Below are positions 37,506-46,852 of a DNA stretch of 64,000 nt, piece by piece. Numbering within the stretch: the first letter of the stretch is position 1; the number at the start of each line of letters is the position of its first letter. Location: assembly GCF_002761295.1 (NCBI RefSeq), contig NZ_CP017881.1, positions 1,475,069 to 1,539,068 of the forward strand. Reading direction: 5' to 3'. The DNA is from Methanohalophilus portucalensis. Its GTDB lineage: Archaea > Halobacteriota > Methanosarcinia > Methanosarcinales > Methanosarcinaceae. A program made the translations under genes and the position numbers. Under the pieces are notes generated by a model that was not told where the DNA came from, did not search any database, and was given only the letters and a program-made list of their open reading frames with translations.

Positions 37506-37865
37506 ATGGGCACAAATGCAGATGATGTAAAAGAAATCAAGGGTTTCCTTCCAAGGTCCATAAGGTATGCCCAGGACATAAATGAAGACTTCTCTGAAGC
37601 TCTTGCGTCCTTTTATACTGCTGTTTGGGAAGACAGGGAAGATGGGCTCTCCATGAAGGAGAAACACCTTCTTGTCTTTTCCATTGCCTGTTCCAATAAT
37701 AACAGTGAAAGTGCAGTGAAAATTCTTGAAAGACTCAAGAAATTTGGGGCAACCCGTACTGAGATCACGGATTGTATGATGATCGCTGCCTGGACAGGTG
37801 GTATTCAGAATTTCACTGATTTCAGCAGGCAGGTATTAAAGCAGATGGATAAATTGGAATTTTGA
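37506..37865 (+). CDS. carboxymuconolactone decarboxylase-family protein lacking the CxxC
   Basis: 119 residues with the CMD/AhpD helical fold: FSEALASFYTAVWEDRE, MKEKHLLVFSIACSNNNSES, LKKFGATRTEITDCMMIAA. The place where AhpD-type peroxidases carry CxxC and a histidine reads ACSNNNSES, so the redox pair is absent and a direct AhpD-like disulfide role is unlikely. It could be structural or bind a ligand. ATG at 37506 is used; a longer frame would overlap superoxide reductase. The next gene is a peroxiredoxin. Confidence 0.8.
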   Translation: MGTNADDVKEIKGFLPRSIRYAQDINEDFSEALASFYTAVWEDREDGLSMKEKHLLVFSIACSNNNSESAVKILERLKKFGATRTEITDCMMIAAWTGGIQNFTDFSRQVLKQMDKLEF

Positions 37866-37883
37866 AATAAGTGGGGATTAATT

Positions 37884-38564
37884 ATGGAAGAAACAGAATC
37901 AACAAAAATGCCTCTTATAGGCGATGAAGCACCGAGTTTTAAAGCAACAACTACACAGGGAGAAATAAACTTCCCTAAAGATTACAAAGGCAAATGGGTA
38001 GTCCTGTTCAGCCATCCGGCAGATTTTACACCGGTATGTACTACCGAATTCATGACCTTTGCTACAATGGAGGATGAATTCAGGGAATTGAATACCGAAC
38101 TCATCGGACTTTCCATTGACGGTATCCATGCACATATTGCCTGGCTTCGTACCATTAAAGAGAAAATCGAATACAAGGGTATGAAAGATGTAGAGGTCAA
38201 TTTCCCTGTAATTGCGGATATCAAGATGGAAGTGGCGAAGAAATTCGGTATGGTCCAACCGGGTGCATCGGATACTCAGGCCGTACGTGCAGTATTCATT
38301 ATCGACCCGAAGAACAAGGTGCGTGCAATCCTCTACTACCCACTCAGTAACGGACGGAACATGGATGAAGTCAAGAGACTTGTTATTGCCATGCAGAAAT
38401 CCGATGCCGAACAGATTGCCACTCCGGCAAACTGGCAACCCGGTGATGACGTGATCATTCCACCACCTGGTTCATGTGGTATGGCAAAGGAGAGGGTCGA
38501 GACCAAAGAAGACGATAAGTATTGTCTCGACTGGTTCATTTGCTTTAAAAAGGATAAGAAGTAA
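37884..38564 (+). CDS. peroxiredoxin (archaeal Prx6/AhpC-like)
   Basis: Thiol peroxidase that removes hydrogen peroxide, the product of superoxide reductase. Seen: LFSHPADFTPVCTTEF with the peroxidatic cysteine near residue 51, FGMVQPGASDTQAVRAVFII, and C-terminal cysteines in PPGSCGMAKERVETK and DKYCLDWFICFKK, which can act as resolving residues as in other archaeal Prx6-type enzymes. 226 residues. A GTGGGGATT run precedes the ATG. Confidence 0.94.
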   Translation: MEETESTKMPLIGDEAPSFKATTTQGEINFPKDYKGKWVVLFSHPADFTPVCTTEFMTFATMEDEFRELNTELIGLSIDGIHAHIAWLRTIKEKIEYKGMKDVEVNFPVIADIKMEVAKKFGMVQPGASDTQAVRAVFIIDPKNKVRAILYYPLSNGRNMDEVKRLVIAMQKSDAEQIATPANWQPGDDVIIPPPGSCGMAKERVETKEDDKYCLDWFICFKKDKK

Positions 38565-38582
38565 GCAGGCATAGTCCTGCTT
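38563..38582 (+). terminator. hairpin after peroxiredoxin
   Basis: AAGCAGG (38563-38569) pairs with CCTGCTT (38576-38582) around a six-base loop, followed by TCCTTTAT. It overlaps the peroxiredoxin stop and may reduce read-through into the membrane-protein gene. Confidence 0.55.
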
Positions 38583-38599
38583 TCCTTTATAGGTAGCCT

Positions 38600-38857
38600 A
38601 TGACTTTCAAAGATATATTGCTCGAGGAAAATGTTGGCGGATTTGACCTTTTCCTAAGAGCTCTTATAGGTTCGGTGGCAACGATTGCCCTGGCAATGGA
38701 CCTGGTAGAAACTTATCCATGGAACTGGCTGGTTGCACTCGTGGCTTTGGCCGGACTATTTACGGCAATGACAAGGCACTGTACGCCCTACCATTATCTG
38801 GGTATCAATACCGCAAAAAATAATTATTCCAGCCCGATCTCTTCATCTGTAAGATAA
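38600..38857 (+). CDS. small membrane protein, YgaP-type transmembrane (DUF2892) domain
   Basis: 85 residues with two hydrophobic helices, ALIGSVATIALAMDLV and WLVALVALAGLFTAMTRHCT, and the CTPYHYLGINT ending seen in the DUF2892/YgaP membrane domain. The N-terminal LLEENVGGFDLFLRALIGS is also typical. Shine-Dalgarno AGGTAG precedes the ATG. The last 34 bases overlap the end of the convergent ahbC gene. Its place behind the peroxide-defence genes suggests a membrane redox or sulfur role, not proven. Confidence 0.75.
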   Translation: MTFKDILLEENVGGFDLFLRALIGSVATIALAMDLVETYPWNWLVALVALAGLFTAMTRHCTPYHYLGINTAKNNYSSPISSSVR

Positions 38858-40017
38858 CATGCCGGGTCATCTGCCCAGACATTGCCATAAACAGCTTCTG
38901 CACGTACACGGAAATTTCCGTTACAGATATCCAGCCACTTGCACTGGCCACATCTTTTTGCATGTTCTTTTAATAGTGGTTTGCGATCTTTCAGGCCTGC
39001 AAGTAAACTGTCGCTGAGATCTGTCCATATCTCGCTGAAAGGTCTTTCCCTGATATTCCCGATATTATAGTGGCGCCAGAACTGATCGGGGTGGACTGTT
39101 CCATCCCAGGAAACACAACCAATTCCTACACCGGTGGAATTACCTCCGTTCATTTTCATAAGATCGAGGACCTCGGTTGCACGTTCGGGTTCTTCGTCCT
39201 TTAATTTCATGTAGAGGTAGGGGGCATCACAATGATTGTCCACGGTGAGTACCTCTGGTTTAATTCCCTTTTCATAAAGCTGTTTTGTACGATCCATAAT
39301 CAAATCTACGGTTTCCCGGCTTTCTTCATGTGCCAGGTCCTGTTTTATGAGGTCGCTGCCTCTGCCTGCATACACCAGATGATAGAAACAAATACGTGGA
39401 ATTCCTTCTTCTTCCAGCAGGTCGAATATTGCAGGGATTTCCCGGAAATTACTCTTATTAATTGTAAAACGCAGGCCAACCTTGATTCCTGCTTTCATGC
39501 AGTTGTGGACACCTTCAAGTGCTTTTTTGAAAGCCCCCTGTTGTCCCCGGAACCTGTCATTTGTCTCTTCTGTGCCGTCAATGGATATTCCAACATAGGA
39601 CAGGCCGATTTCCTTTAGTTTTTTTGCCATGTCCATATCTATTAGTGTACCATTTGTGGAAATTACTGCTCTTAGGCCTTTTGAGACTGCATACTCGGCC
39701 AATTCAGGCAGGTCTTTCCTTACAAGAGGTTCCCCTCCGGAAAAAAGTATGACAGGCGTTTTGAATTCTGCCAGGTCATCGATGAGTCTTTTTCCTTCTT
39801 CTGTGGATAGTTCTCCCTCAAAATCCTTATCGTCTGCCTGGGCATAACAGTGAATGCATTTGAGGTTACATTTGCGGGTTATATTCCATACTACAACAGG
39901 CTTCTTGTCCTTTGAGAACTGGAGTAGGTGGGAAGGCAACCTGGAGGAGTGTCTTCCATATCTCAGGGCATCCGATGGCTCAACAGTTCCGCAATAAAGC
40001 TTTGAAATACCGATCAT
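38824..40017 (-). CDS. ahbC: radical SAM 12,18-didecarboxysiroheme deacetylase (AhbC-like)
   Basis: Radical SAM enzyme of the siroheme-dependent heme route that removes acetate side chains from didecarboxysiroheme. Seen: NITRKCNLKCIHCYAQADD with CxxxCxxC, SGGEPLVRKDL (SAM binding), ISIDGTEETNDRFRG, and a C-terminal SPASM-like cluster region with CGQCKWLDICNG and DDPACYLTDEE. ATG at 40017 with GAAGGT upstream. It stands next to hemD and cobA on the same strand, which supports a tetrapyrrole role rather than a peptide-modifying one. Confidence 0.88.
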   Translation of the reverse strand: MIGISKLYCGTVEPSDALRYGRHSSRLPSHLLQFSKDKKPVVVWNITRKCNLKCIHCYAQADDKDFEGELSTEEGKRLIDDLAEFKTPVILFSGGEPLVRKDLPELAEYAVSKGLRAVISTNGTLIDMDMAKKLKEIGLSYVGISIDGTEETNDRFRGQQGAFKKALEGVHNCMKAGIKVGLRFTINKSNFREIPAIFDLLEEEGIPRICFYHLVYAGRGSDLIKQDLAHEESRETVDLIMDRTKQLYEKGIKPEVLTVDNHCDAPYLYMKLKDEEPERATEVLDLMKMNGGNSTGVGIGCVSWDGTVHPDQFWRHYNIGNIRERPFSEIWTDLSDSLLAGLKDRKPLLKEHAKRCGQCKWLDICNGNFRVRAEAVYGNVWADDPACYLTDEEIGLE

Positions 40018-40030
40018 TTCTAAACCTTCT

Positions 40031-40819
40031 TTAGTCAAAGTATTCTTCTTTAATGGTCTTTAGCATTTCATCGAAGGTGTACTTGCAGGGTTTTATAGTT
40101 GTTTCCACACCATATTCCTGGATGGTATTTGCCGTAGGAGTGCCAATTGCAGCCACTATAGACTTTTTCATTACTTCCTTTATCTTATCGGTTTTTCCCA
40201 TTTCTTCTGCCAGGCTGAAAAAATTGCGTACCATCATGGAACTTGTGAAGGCAAAAATAGCAATATCCCCTGCTGCCGCTCTTTTGATAAGTTCCCTCTG
40301 CTTGTTTCCTTCGGGACGCACGAGTGTATATACCTGTGTTTCCAGAACTGATGCACCACACTTTTCAAGTCCTTCTATAAGCAGGATTGAACCATAGGCA
40401 CTGCGTGCGGTATCCACTATCTTTCCTTTAACATCAGGACACAGATATTCAACCAATCCTTCTGAGCTGTAGACTCCTGGTACACCAAGAACTCCAATAT
40501 CAAGTTCTTCCAGTCTTTTTTTGGTATTTGGGCCTATGGCTATTACTTTTGTCCTGTTCAGGGCATTGATGAATTCATTCCTGTCATCTACCTTGTCCAG
40601 GGTATAGTCGATACCATTGGCACTGGTAAATATCACATAATCGCTTTTTCCAGAAAGTACATGGTCTGTGAATGTATCGAACATGTCGTCTTTCATATCA
40701 GTGAGTTCGATCATTGGTGCCTCGAACACCTCATATCCCATGGATTGTGCCATCTCACGGGATTTTGCAAGGTAATTGCGAGGCCTCATTATTGCTATGG
40801 TATTCTTTTTTTTATCCAT
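40031..40819 (-). CDS. hemD: uroporphyrinogen-III synthase
   Basis: Closes hydroxymethylbilane into uroporphyrinogen III. Seen: N-terminal IAIMRPRNYLAKSREMAQSM, FTSANGIDYTLDKVDD, VIAIGPNTKKRLEELDIG, and the second-domain FTSSMMVRNFFSLAEEMG with AAIGTPTANTIQEYGV, the usual two-domain pattern. ATG at 40819 with GGGGATAAT upstream; a longer frame reaches into cobA. One base separates it from the cobA stop, so the genes are coupled. Confidence 0.9.
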   Translation of the reverse strand: MDKKKNTIAIMRPRNYLAKSREMAQSMGYEVFEAPMIELTDMKDDMFDTFTDHVLSGKSDYVIFTSANGIDYTLDKVDDRNEFINALNRTKVIAIGPNTKKRLEELDIGVLGVPGVYSSEGLVEYLCPDVKGKIVDTARSAYGSILLIEGLEKCGASVLETQVYTLVRPEGNKQRELIKRAAAGDIAIFAFTSSMMVRNFFSLAEEMGKTDKIKEVMKKSIVAAIGTPTANTIQEYGVETTIKPCKYTFDEMLKTIKEEYFD

Positions 40820-40820
40820 A

Positions 40821-41585
40821 TTATCCCCATAAGACCTTTTGCATACCCAGGATATCATGTACGGAAACCACATCACCCACAACTGTTATTGCAGGGGCCT
40901 TTACATCGGCTTCCTTTGCTTTTTCTGCTATGTTCTCAATATTTCCTGTGGTGATCCTCTGATCGGGTCGGGTTCCTTTTTCGATAATTGCTACCGGAGT
41001 TGTCGGGGGCTTGCCATATTTTTTCAGTGCGTTCATGTTCTGCTCCAGCCTTTTCACCCCCATAAAAATGACCAGGGTCCCGGGGAATCGGGCCAGGTTT
41101 TCCCAATCAAGGCCGGTTTCCTTTTTGGTCGGGTCTTCATGGCCGGTGATGAATGTAACCATCGATGCATGGTCCCTGTGGGTTACAGGGATTCCGGCAT
41201 AAGCAGGTACTGCAATTGCAGAGGTGATACCTGGTACAACCTCAAAATCGATTCCTGCCTGCACAAGTTTTTCAGCCTCTTCGCCGCCCCTGCCGAACAT
41301 ATAGGGGTCCCCTCCCTTTAATCGAACGACACTTGTTCCTTCTTCTGCCTTTTTCACTATCAGATCGTTGATTTCTGTCTGGGTTAGTTTATGGTTGCCT
41401 GCATATTTTCCTGCATCAATTTTTTCTGCCGCTTCAGGCATGCTCTGCAGGATTGCTTCTCCTGGCAACTGGTCATAGACGATGACCTCTGCTTTGTCTA
41501 TCAACTTTCTTGCTTTTATTGTGAGCAGTTCCGGATCTCCGGGGCCGGACCCAACAAGATATACTTTCCCGTATCCGCTATTCAT
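40821..41585 (-). CDS. cobA: uroporphyrinogen-III C-methyltransferase
   Basis: SAM-dependent methylation at C2 and C7 to precorrin-2, the branch point to siroheme, heme, cobamides and F430. Seen: YLVGSGPGDPELLTIKA, VIVYDQLP, VVRLKGGDPYMFGRGGEE, VPGITSAIAVPAYAGIPVTH, all diagnostic. 254 residues shows the methyltransferase alone, without the CysG dehydrogenase/ferrochelatase part. First gene of cobA-hemD-ahbC. Confidence 0.95.
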   Translation of the reverse strand: MNSGYGKVYLVGSGPGDPELLTIKARKLIDKAEVIVYDQLPGEAILQSMPEAAEKIDAGKYAGNHKLTQTEINDLIVKKAEEGTSVVRLKGGDPYMFGRGGEEAEKLVQAGIDFEVVPGITSAIAVPAYAGIPVTHRDHASMVTFITGHEDPTKKETGLDWENLARFPGTLVIFMGVKRLEQNMNALKKYGKPPTTPVAIIEKGTRPDQRITTGNIENIAEKAKEADVKAPAITVVGDVVSVHDILGMQKVLWG

Positions 41586-41684
41586 GATATTAATCCTCTA
41601 TTGACGTGTTTGAGGAAATAAGGATTTGATTGGTTAAAAAGGTTATATGTACCGGATAGGAATTGGAGGGAAAAAAAGTGAAAA

Positions 41685-41710
41685 ATATACTCATTGATTA
41701 TCGAGTATAT
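41685..41710 (-). terminator. terminator of the DUF1699 gene
   Basis: ATATACTC (41685-41692) and GAGTATAT (41703-41710) form a perfect 8-bp stem with a ten-base loop. Read on the minus strand it is followed by TTTTTCACTTTTTTT. It overlaps the last codons of the gene. Confidence 0.6.
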
Positions 41711-42089
41711 ATAATAAAATGTCCTTGTTGAGTTTTCCCTCTCTTTCTATCTTTCTGGCAACTTCTTCGTCTGACATGCCCTCAGATTTCAATTCCTTTA
41801 TCCTTTCATTAACAGAAGGTGAGATACTGTAATATTCATTTATGTCTTTCCGGTGTCCCCACACATCTCCTTCTATAAGTCTGATTCCTTCCATCTCAAG
41901 GAACATCTCAATGGATTTTGATACAGTTTTCCTGTAAGATGAAGGTATCTGGATCACTTCCACATTCTTACATCTTTTAACGAGATCAAATATGTCCTTA
42001 TTGGACGGACGGAAAGCCAGATGAATCACTCTTTCCCCTTCATCGAGTGTTTCAATTTCTTTCCTTTTGCTGACAACTCTGATTTTCAT
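41691..42089 (-). CDS. DUF1699 family protein
   Basis: 132 residues. The sequence (HLAFRPSNKDIFDLVKRC, VEVIQIPSSYRKTVSKSIEM, EGDVWGHRKDINEYY) matches a small family known in Methanosarcinales whose function is not established. The C-terminus, INERIKELKSEGMSDEEVA-like, could be a DNA- or protein-binding helix pair. Start at ATG 42089 with AGGAGTGG upstream. A terminator follows. Confidence 0.8.
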   Translation of the reverse strand: MKIRVVSKRKEIETLDEGERVIHLAFRPSNKDIFDLVKRCKNVEVIQIPSSYRKTVSKSIEMFLEMEGIRLIEGDVWGHRKDINEYYSISPSVNERIKELKSEGMSDEEVARKIEREGKLNKDILLYILDNQ

Positions 42090-42175
42090 GATTCCACTCC
42101 TGATATCAAGCTCGATGTACAACTCAATAAATTATTATTAAGTCTGACCTCTTAAATAATTATCGAGTGAGAGGA

Positions 42176-43462
42176 TCATTCATTTTTCTTCAAACGCAAC
42201 CTTACGGCATCAGCATGAGCGTACAACCCTTCTTCTTCTGCAAGTGTGATTATTGTATCACTCAGGGATTGCAAGCCTTTCCTGTCCAGCTGCTGTATTG
42301 TGGAATATTTCAGGAAATGATTGATGTTTAATCCTGAGTAGAGTCTTGTATATCCGGCTGTAGGGAGAACATGATTTGTTCCTGAAGCATAGTCACCGGT
42401 TGAAACGGGAGCATATTTTCCCATGAAAATCGATCCGGCACTATCAATCCTGTCCAGGACTGTATCATCATCTGCTGTCACTATCTCAAGATGTTCGGGT
42501 CCGAAACGATTGGATAATTCAATACACTCATCAAGGGAAGTACCTATAAGGATGGCCGCATTTTGAAGGGCTTCTTTCACTATTTCTGACCTGGGTGTAG
42601 TATCTGCAAGTTCCCCTAAGCGTTGTTGCGTATTCGCTGCAATTTCCTCAGAGGTAGTGGTTAATACACAGATTGCATTGGGGTCATGTTCGGCCTGTGC
42701 CAGCATGTCAGATGCGATAAAATCCGGGTCTGCAGTTTCATCTGCAATTATCAGGATCTCACTGGGCCCTGCCGGGAAATCTATCTCTGCATGTGTGCGG
42801 ATAAGCATCTTTGCCGTAGTCACAAATACATTTCCCGGCCCCACAATCTTGTCTACGGGTTTAACGCTTTCAGTTCCATAGGCAAGAGCTGCGACAGCCT
42901 GCACGCCCCCTAGTCTGTATATCCTGTCAGCACCAGCGACCTTTGCAGCTGCAAGTGTCAGGGGATTCACATTTCCATCGGGCCCGGGAGGAGTACACAT
43001 GGCTACGTCCTTCACTCCTGCAACTTTGGCCGGGATTATTGTCATAAGGGCTGTTGAAGGGTATGATGCTCTTCCTCCGGGCACATATGCACCTACGGAT
43101 CTTAAGGGTACTGTTTTCTGACCGGCTTTAACTCCCGGGGAAATTTCTACAAACCATTTGTCCCGGGGTAATTGTGCTTCATGGAATTTCCTGATGTTAG
43201 ATGCAGCTTTATCCAGATGTTTCAGCAAAGATGGATCTATTTTTGTCATTGCTTCATTAATTTCGTCTTCATTTACTTCGATAGCACCAATTCGGGCTTT
43301 GTCAAATTTTTCAGTATAATGACGCAGGGCATTATCCCCATCCTTTTTTACATCCTCAAGGATTATTTCAACTGCATCCCTTACAGCCATCAGGTCTGAT
43401 GCCCTTTCTATAAGACTATCCAATTCACCATTGGTGAGGTCTTTAATTTTTTTATAAAGCAT
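42176..43462 (-). CDS. hisD: histidinol dehydrogenase
   Basis: Last two steps of histidine synthesis, histidinol to histidine, NAD- and zinc-dependent. Seen: [80 protein letters not shown] and GPEHLEI with the catalytic histidine. 428 residues is normal. No other his genes lie beside it. Confidence 0.96.
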   Translation of the reverse strand: MLYKKIKDLTNGELDSLIERASDLMAVRDAVEIILEDVKKDGDNALRHYTEKFDKARIGAIEVNEDEINEAMTKIDPSLLKHLDKAASNIRKFHEAQLPRDKWFVEISPGVKAGQKTVPLRSVGAYVPGGRASYPSTALMTIIPAKVAGVKDVAMCTPPGPDGNVNPLTLAAAKVAGADRIYRLGGVQAVAALAYGTESVKPVDKIVGPGNVFVTTAKMLIRTHAEIDFPAGPSEILIIADETADPDFIASDMLAQAEHDPNAICVLTTTSEEIAANTQQRLGELADTTPRSEIVKEALQNAAILIGTSLDECIELSNRFGPEHLEIVTADDDTVLDRIDSAGSIFMGKYAPVSTGDYASGTNHVLPTAGYTRLYSGLNINHFLKYSTIQQLDRKGLQSLSDTIITLAEEEGLYAHADAVRLRLKKNE

Positions 43463-43505
43463 GGGGTAAGTCTCCGTATTTTTGTTTATGTATTAGATAG
43501 TTATC

Positions 43506-45695
43506 TCAGATGAAGTCCTGAAATGTTTTCTGTTGTTTCTTATTTTCCAATGTTTCCGGCTCTACATAACCATTGCTGTCAGTTTCCCTGCCCAGGTAAG
43601 AAAGGATTTTTTGGGCTATCTTTGGCCCGACTATACCTGCAAGTTGCTTTTCATTTGCTGTTGCAAGTTTCTGACGGCTGCTATATCCTTTCTTGAAAAG
43701 TTTGCGTGCTCTTGCCCTGCCTACATTTGGAATTTCCACCAATTCCATTAGTTCACTGCCTGCGCCATAATGTATCCTTTTTTCAAGTTTAGCACATTCT
43801 TTTTCAAGTTGTGGATTTATTCTGGATGCAATCCTTAAAGTGGCATGCATCAACCACTCAGCAATATCAGAGCTGGCATAAATGTCGCCTTCTCCGACCT
43901 GATAGTTCTCAACAATTTTTTCCAGGCTTTTCTCATTGATCCATTCCTGGAGTAACAAAGCGGTCTTGACCTCTGAAAGAAACCATTCATATTCTATCTG
44001 TTTGAAGGGACTGGGCACTTCTATGAAATCTTCGGTATGATTCATCACATAATCATTTATTATTTCATAATCCCTGTTGCGCAAGTAAAGCAGGCGCATA
44101 TCCGGTGTACTGCAAATCAGTTGCAACAAAGTCATATCTGTGACATGTGTGGTTTTTTCCAGTCCGCGGATGATTTTTGAAGCCGAAAGAGGATCTATAT
44201 ATAGCGAGGATATCATTTTCCCCAGTTCAGTTGCCCGGATGATTTCATTATCCTGTTCAAGCATTCCCTCATTTTTGAGGAATGTCAGGCAGTCTTCCAG
44301 CAGTTCTTCAAAATTCCAGCTCTCTTGCTGGTGGGCAAAAAAAGTGGAACCCAGAAAGGTAAGTATCTCCTTGTGGCAATTTGCAAAACCGCTTGCAATA
44401 GTGGAAAGGATATGGGTGCGCAGTGCATTCTCGGTACCCAGTTTGGACCAGATATCTTCTGCAGAAGCGTTGATATATCTCTCCAGCACGTCAGTTAGTT
44501 CTTCATATGTTTTCACTATGACTACAGCTTCTCCATAGGGGTCCAGATGTGGCCTGCCTGCCCTGCCGGCCATCTGTTTGTAGTCAAGCACAGGAATAGG
44601 CTGCATTCCTGCATTGGGGTCATAGCGTTTATAGCTGCGGATGATCACACGTCGGGCGGGCAGGTTCAACCCGGCTGCCAATGTTGGTGTGCTACAGATC
44701 ATCTTTACTAAATTGTTCCGGAAAGCATCTTCTACGATCCTGCGATGGGCGGAATTAAGTCCTGCATGATGAAAAGCAACCCCTTTTTTTATGCAGTAGG
44801 CAAGAGTTTCAGTAAGCTTAGTCTCCCCGTTTTCCAGAACCTCTTTTGCAACTTCTTCCAGTTCATTGCGCTTTTGCCTGTCGAGCAGTTCTCCTGCAAC
44901 AGGAGCACACTTCTTTGCAAATCCGACACAATTTCGTCGGCTGCTGTCAAAAACAAGACATTGTCCTTCTTCGATAATAGTGTCCAGTACAAGATTAACA
45001 GTGTCTTCCTTGTGGCGTCTTTCGATAAACTTCTGCTCTTCATAGAAATTGATGGCATCCCCGAAAAAAATCCCCTCATGTAAGTCCGTGGGTCTCCACT
45101 CACTTAGTACGAGTTTTGCTTCCAGCCACTGAGCAATTTCCATAGCATTACCAACTGTAGCTGAAAGAGCAACCACCTGTGCCTCAGGGTTGAGTCTTTT
45201 GAGTTTTGCCAGGGTTACTTCCAGTGTGGGTCCTCTGTTTGCCGAATCCAGCAGATGGACCTCATCAACGATCACAGCGGTGATATCTTTCATCCAGGGT
45301 GTGGAATTACGCAAAAGGGAATCCGTTTTCTCGGAGGTAGCAACTATTATGTCATTGGAACCGAGCCATTCATCCCTTGAATCAAAATCTCCTGTTGATA
45401 TGGCAGTTTTTATACCCAGACTTTCAAATCGTTTAAAATCCCTGAATTTTTCAGAAGCCAGTGCGCGCAGTGGTACAATGTAAAGGGCCTTGCCTCCCTT
45501 TTTGATAGCCTTTAACATCGCCATCTCTGCAAGTAAGGTCTTCCCTGATGCTGTGGGGATTGCTGCAAGTAGGTTTTCTCCCTGCAGAAGTCCTTTTTCT
45601 ACAGCATCTGCCTGGGGCGGATAGAGTTCTTCTATACCGGCCTGAAGATATAGGTTAATGGCTTCTGAAGGTAGGTTCAGTTCTTCTATTTTCAT
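43506..45695 (-). CDS. hel308: DNA helicase Hel308
   Basis: Superfamily 2 3'-5' helicase acting on stalled forks. Seen: Q-motif region [12 protein letters not shown], Walker [17 protein letters not shown] (about 46), DEVH box [17 protein letters not shown] (about 144), motif [32 protein letters not shown], motif [19 protein letters not shown], and a C-terminal helix-hairpin-helix [18 protein letters not shown]. 729 residues fits archaeal Hel308. Confidence 0.95.
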   Translation of the reverse strand: MKIEELNLPSEAINLYLQAGIEELYPPQADAVEKGLLQGENLLAAIPTASGKTLLAEMAMLKAIKKGGKALYIVPLRALASEKFRDFKRFESLGIKTAISTGDFDSRDEWLGSNDIIVATSEKTDSLLRNSTPWMKDITAVIVDEVHLLDSANRGPTLEVTLAKLKRLNPEAQVVALSATVGNAMEIAQWLEAKLVLSEWRPTDLHEGIFFGDAINFYEEQKFIERRHKEDTVNLVLDTIIEEGQCLVFDSSRRNCVGFAKKCAPVAGELLDRQKRNELEEVAKEVLENGETKLTETLAYCIKKGVAFHHAGLNSAHRRIVEDAFRNNLVKMICSTPTLAAGLNLPARRVIIRSYKRYDPNAGMQPIPVLDYKQMAGRAGRPHLDPYGEAVVIVKTYEELTDVLERYINASAEDIWSKLGTENALRTHILSTIASGFANCHKEILTFLGSTFFAHQQESWNFEELLEDCLTFLKNEGMLEQDNEIIRATELGKMISSLYIDPLSASKIIRGLEKTTHVTDMTLLQLICSTPDMRLLYLRNRDYEIINDYVMNHTEDFIEVPSPFKQIEYEWFLSEVKTALLLQEWINEKSLEKIVENYQVGEGDIYASSDIAEWLMHATLRIASRINPQLEKECAKLEKRIHYGAGSELMELVEIPNVGRARARKLFKKGYSSRQKLATANEKQLAGIVGPKIAQKILSYLGRETDSNGYVEPETLENKKQQKTFQDFI

Positions 45696-45790
45696 GAAAT
45701 TTCACATCTAAAGGTGAGTTTGGATATCACTTTTGTTGATGAAAGTTACAAATACAATTAATGGCATTTATATTAAAGGGGAATTGTGGG

Positions 45791-46699
45791 TTGAAAATAG
45801 CTATTTTGTCACAAAATAAAAATTTATATTCTACGCGTAGGCTTGTGGAGGAGGCAAAAATCAAAGGCCATTCTGTAATGGTTGTCAATACTCTTCGCTG
45901 CTATATGAATATTACATCTTCAAAGCCTTCCATCCACTATAATGGTCAGGATCTTGATAATTTTGATGCTGTTATTCCGCGCATAGCTGCCTCCATTACA
46001 TTTTACGGGACTGCGGTTTTACGCCAATTTGAGATAATGGGTGTATTTCCAGTAAATGAATCAGTATCCATTTCAAGGTCCCGGGATAAACTACGCTCCT
46101 TGCAGATTCTTTCCAGAAAAGGATTGGGAATGCCTATCACAGGGTTTGCTCGGTCTCCAGATGATGTCGATGATGTCATTAGAATGATTGGAGGTCCTCC
46201 ATTGGTGGTAAAATTACTTGAAGGTACCCAGGGAATAGGTGTGATTCTTGCCGAGACCAGGAGTGCTTCTGAAAGTTTGATTGATGCCTTTTTAGGGATG
46301 GAGGTCAATATAATGTTGCAGGAATATATCAAAGAGGCAGAAGGATCGGATATCCGTTGTTTTGTGGTTGGTAATAAAGTTGTGGCTGCCATGAAAAGAC
46401 AGGCAAAAGAGGGAGAATTTCGCTCTAACCTTCACCGTGGGGGAACTGCTTGTTCTGTAAAAATTACTCCGGCGGAAAGGAAAACTGCTGTTGAGGCAGC
46501 AAAGACTCTTGGATTGAATGTTGCGGGAGTTGATATGCTTAGATCTTCAAGGGGTCCCCTGGTAATGGAGGTAAATTCTTCCCCTGGACTTGAAGGAATC
46601 GAAAAGGCATCCGGAAAAAATGTTGCTTCCATGATAATTGATTTTATCGAAGAAAACGCCAGGCCTTGTCGTACACGTACCAAAGGCTCAAAACAATAA
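45791..46699 (+). CDS. rimK: RimK-type ATP-grasp ligase
   Basis: ATP-grasp enzyme that joins glutamate or another amino acid to a carboxyl group. Seen: [94 protein letters not shown]. The sequence is close to bacterial RimK, which adds glutamate to ribosomal protein S6; archaeal relatives include MptN/CofF ligases acting on coenzymes. 302 residues. TTG at 45791 is taken as start because the MKIAILS beginning matches the family. Target is undecided. Confidence 0.85.
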   Translation: MKIAILSQNKNLYSTRRLVEEAKIKGHSVMVVNTLRCYMNITSSKPSIHYNGQDLDNFDAVIPRIAASITFYGTAVLRQFEIMGVFPVNESVSISRSRDKLRSLQILSRKGLGMPITGFARSPDDVDDVIRMIGGPPLVVKLLEGTQGIGVILAETRSASESLIDAFLGMEVNIMLQEYIKEAEGSDIRCFVVGNKVVAAMKRQAKEGEFRSNLHRGGTACSVKITPAERKTAVEAAKTLGLNVAGVDMLRSSRGPLVMEVNSSPGLEGIEKASGKNVASMIIDFIEENARPCRTRTKGSKQ

Positions 46700-46852
46700 A
46701 GTTTCTGTTGCAGGTAACAATACAATTAGTGTGTATTCACAGAAAACAGGATTTATAAGCAATAAAATGCTGCTCTAATTTAAGAACACAAATATGGATA
46801 AAGATTAAATTATAAGCACTATTATTTATTGGATGTTTTATTAAGAGTAAAT

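Noticed and set aside
38824-38857. Overlap of the DUF2892 gene with ahbC as sign of a false gene
   Set aside because: The membrane protein has recognisable family motifs and a ribosome site; only the last 34 bases overlap a convergent gene.
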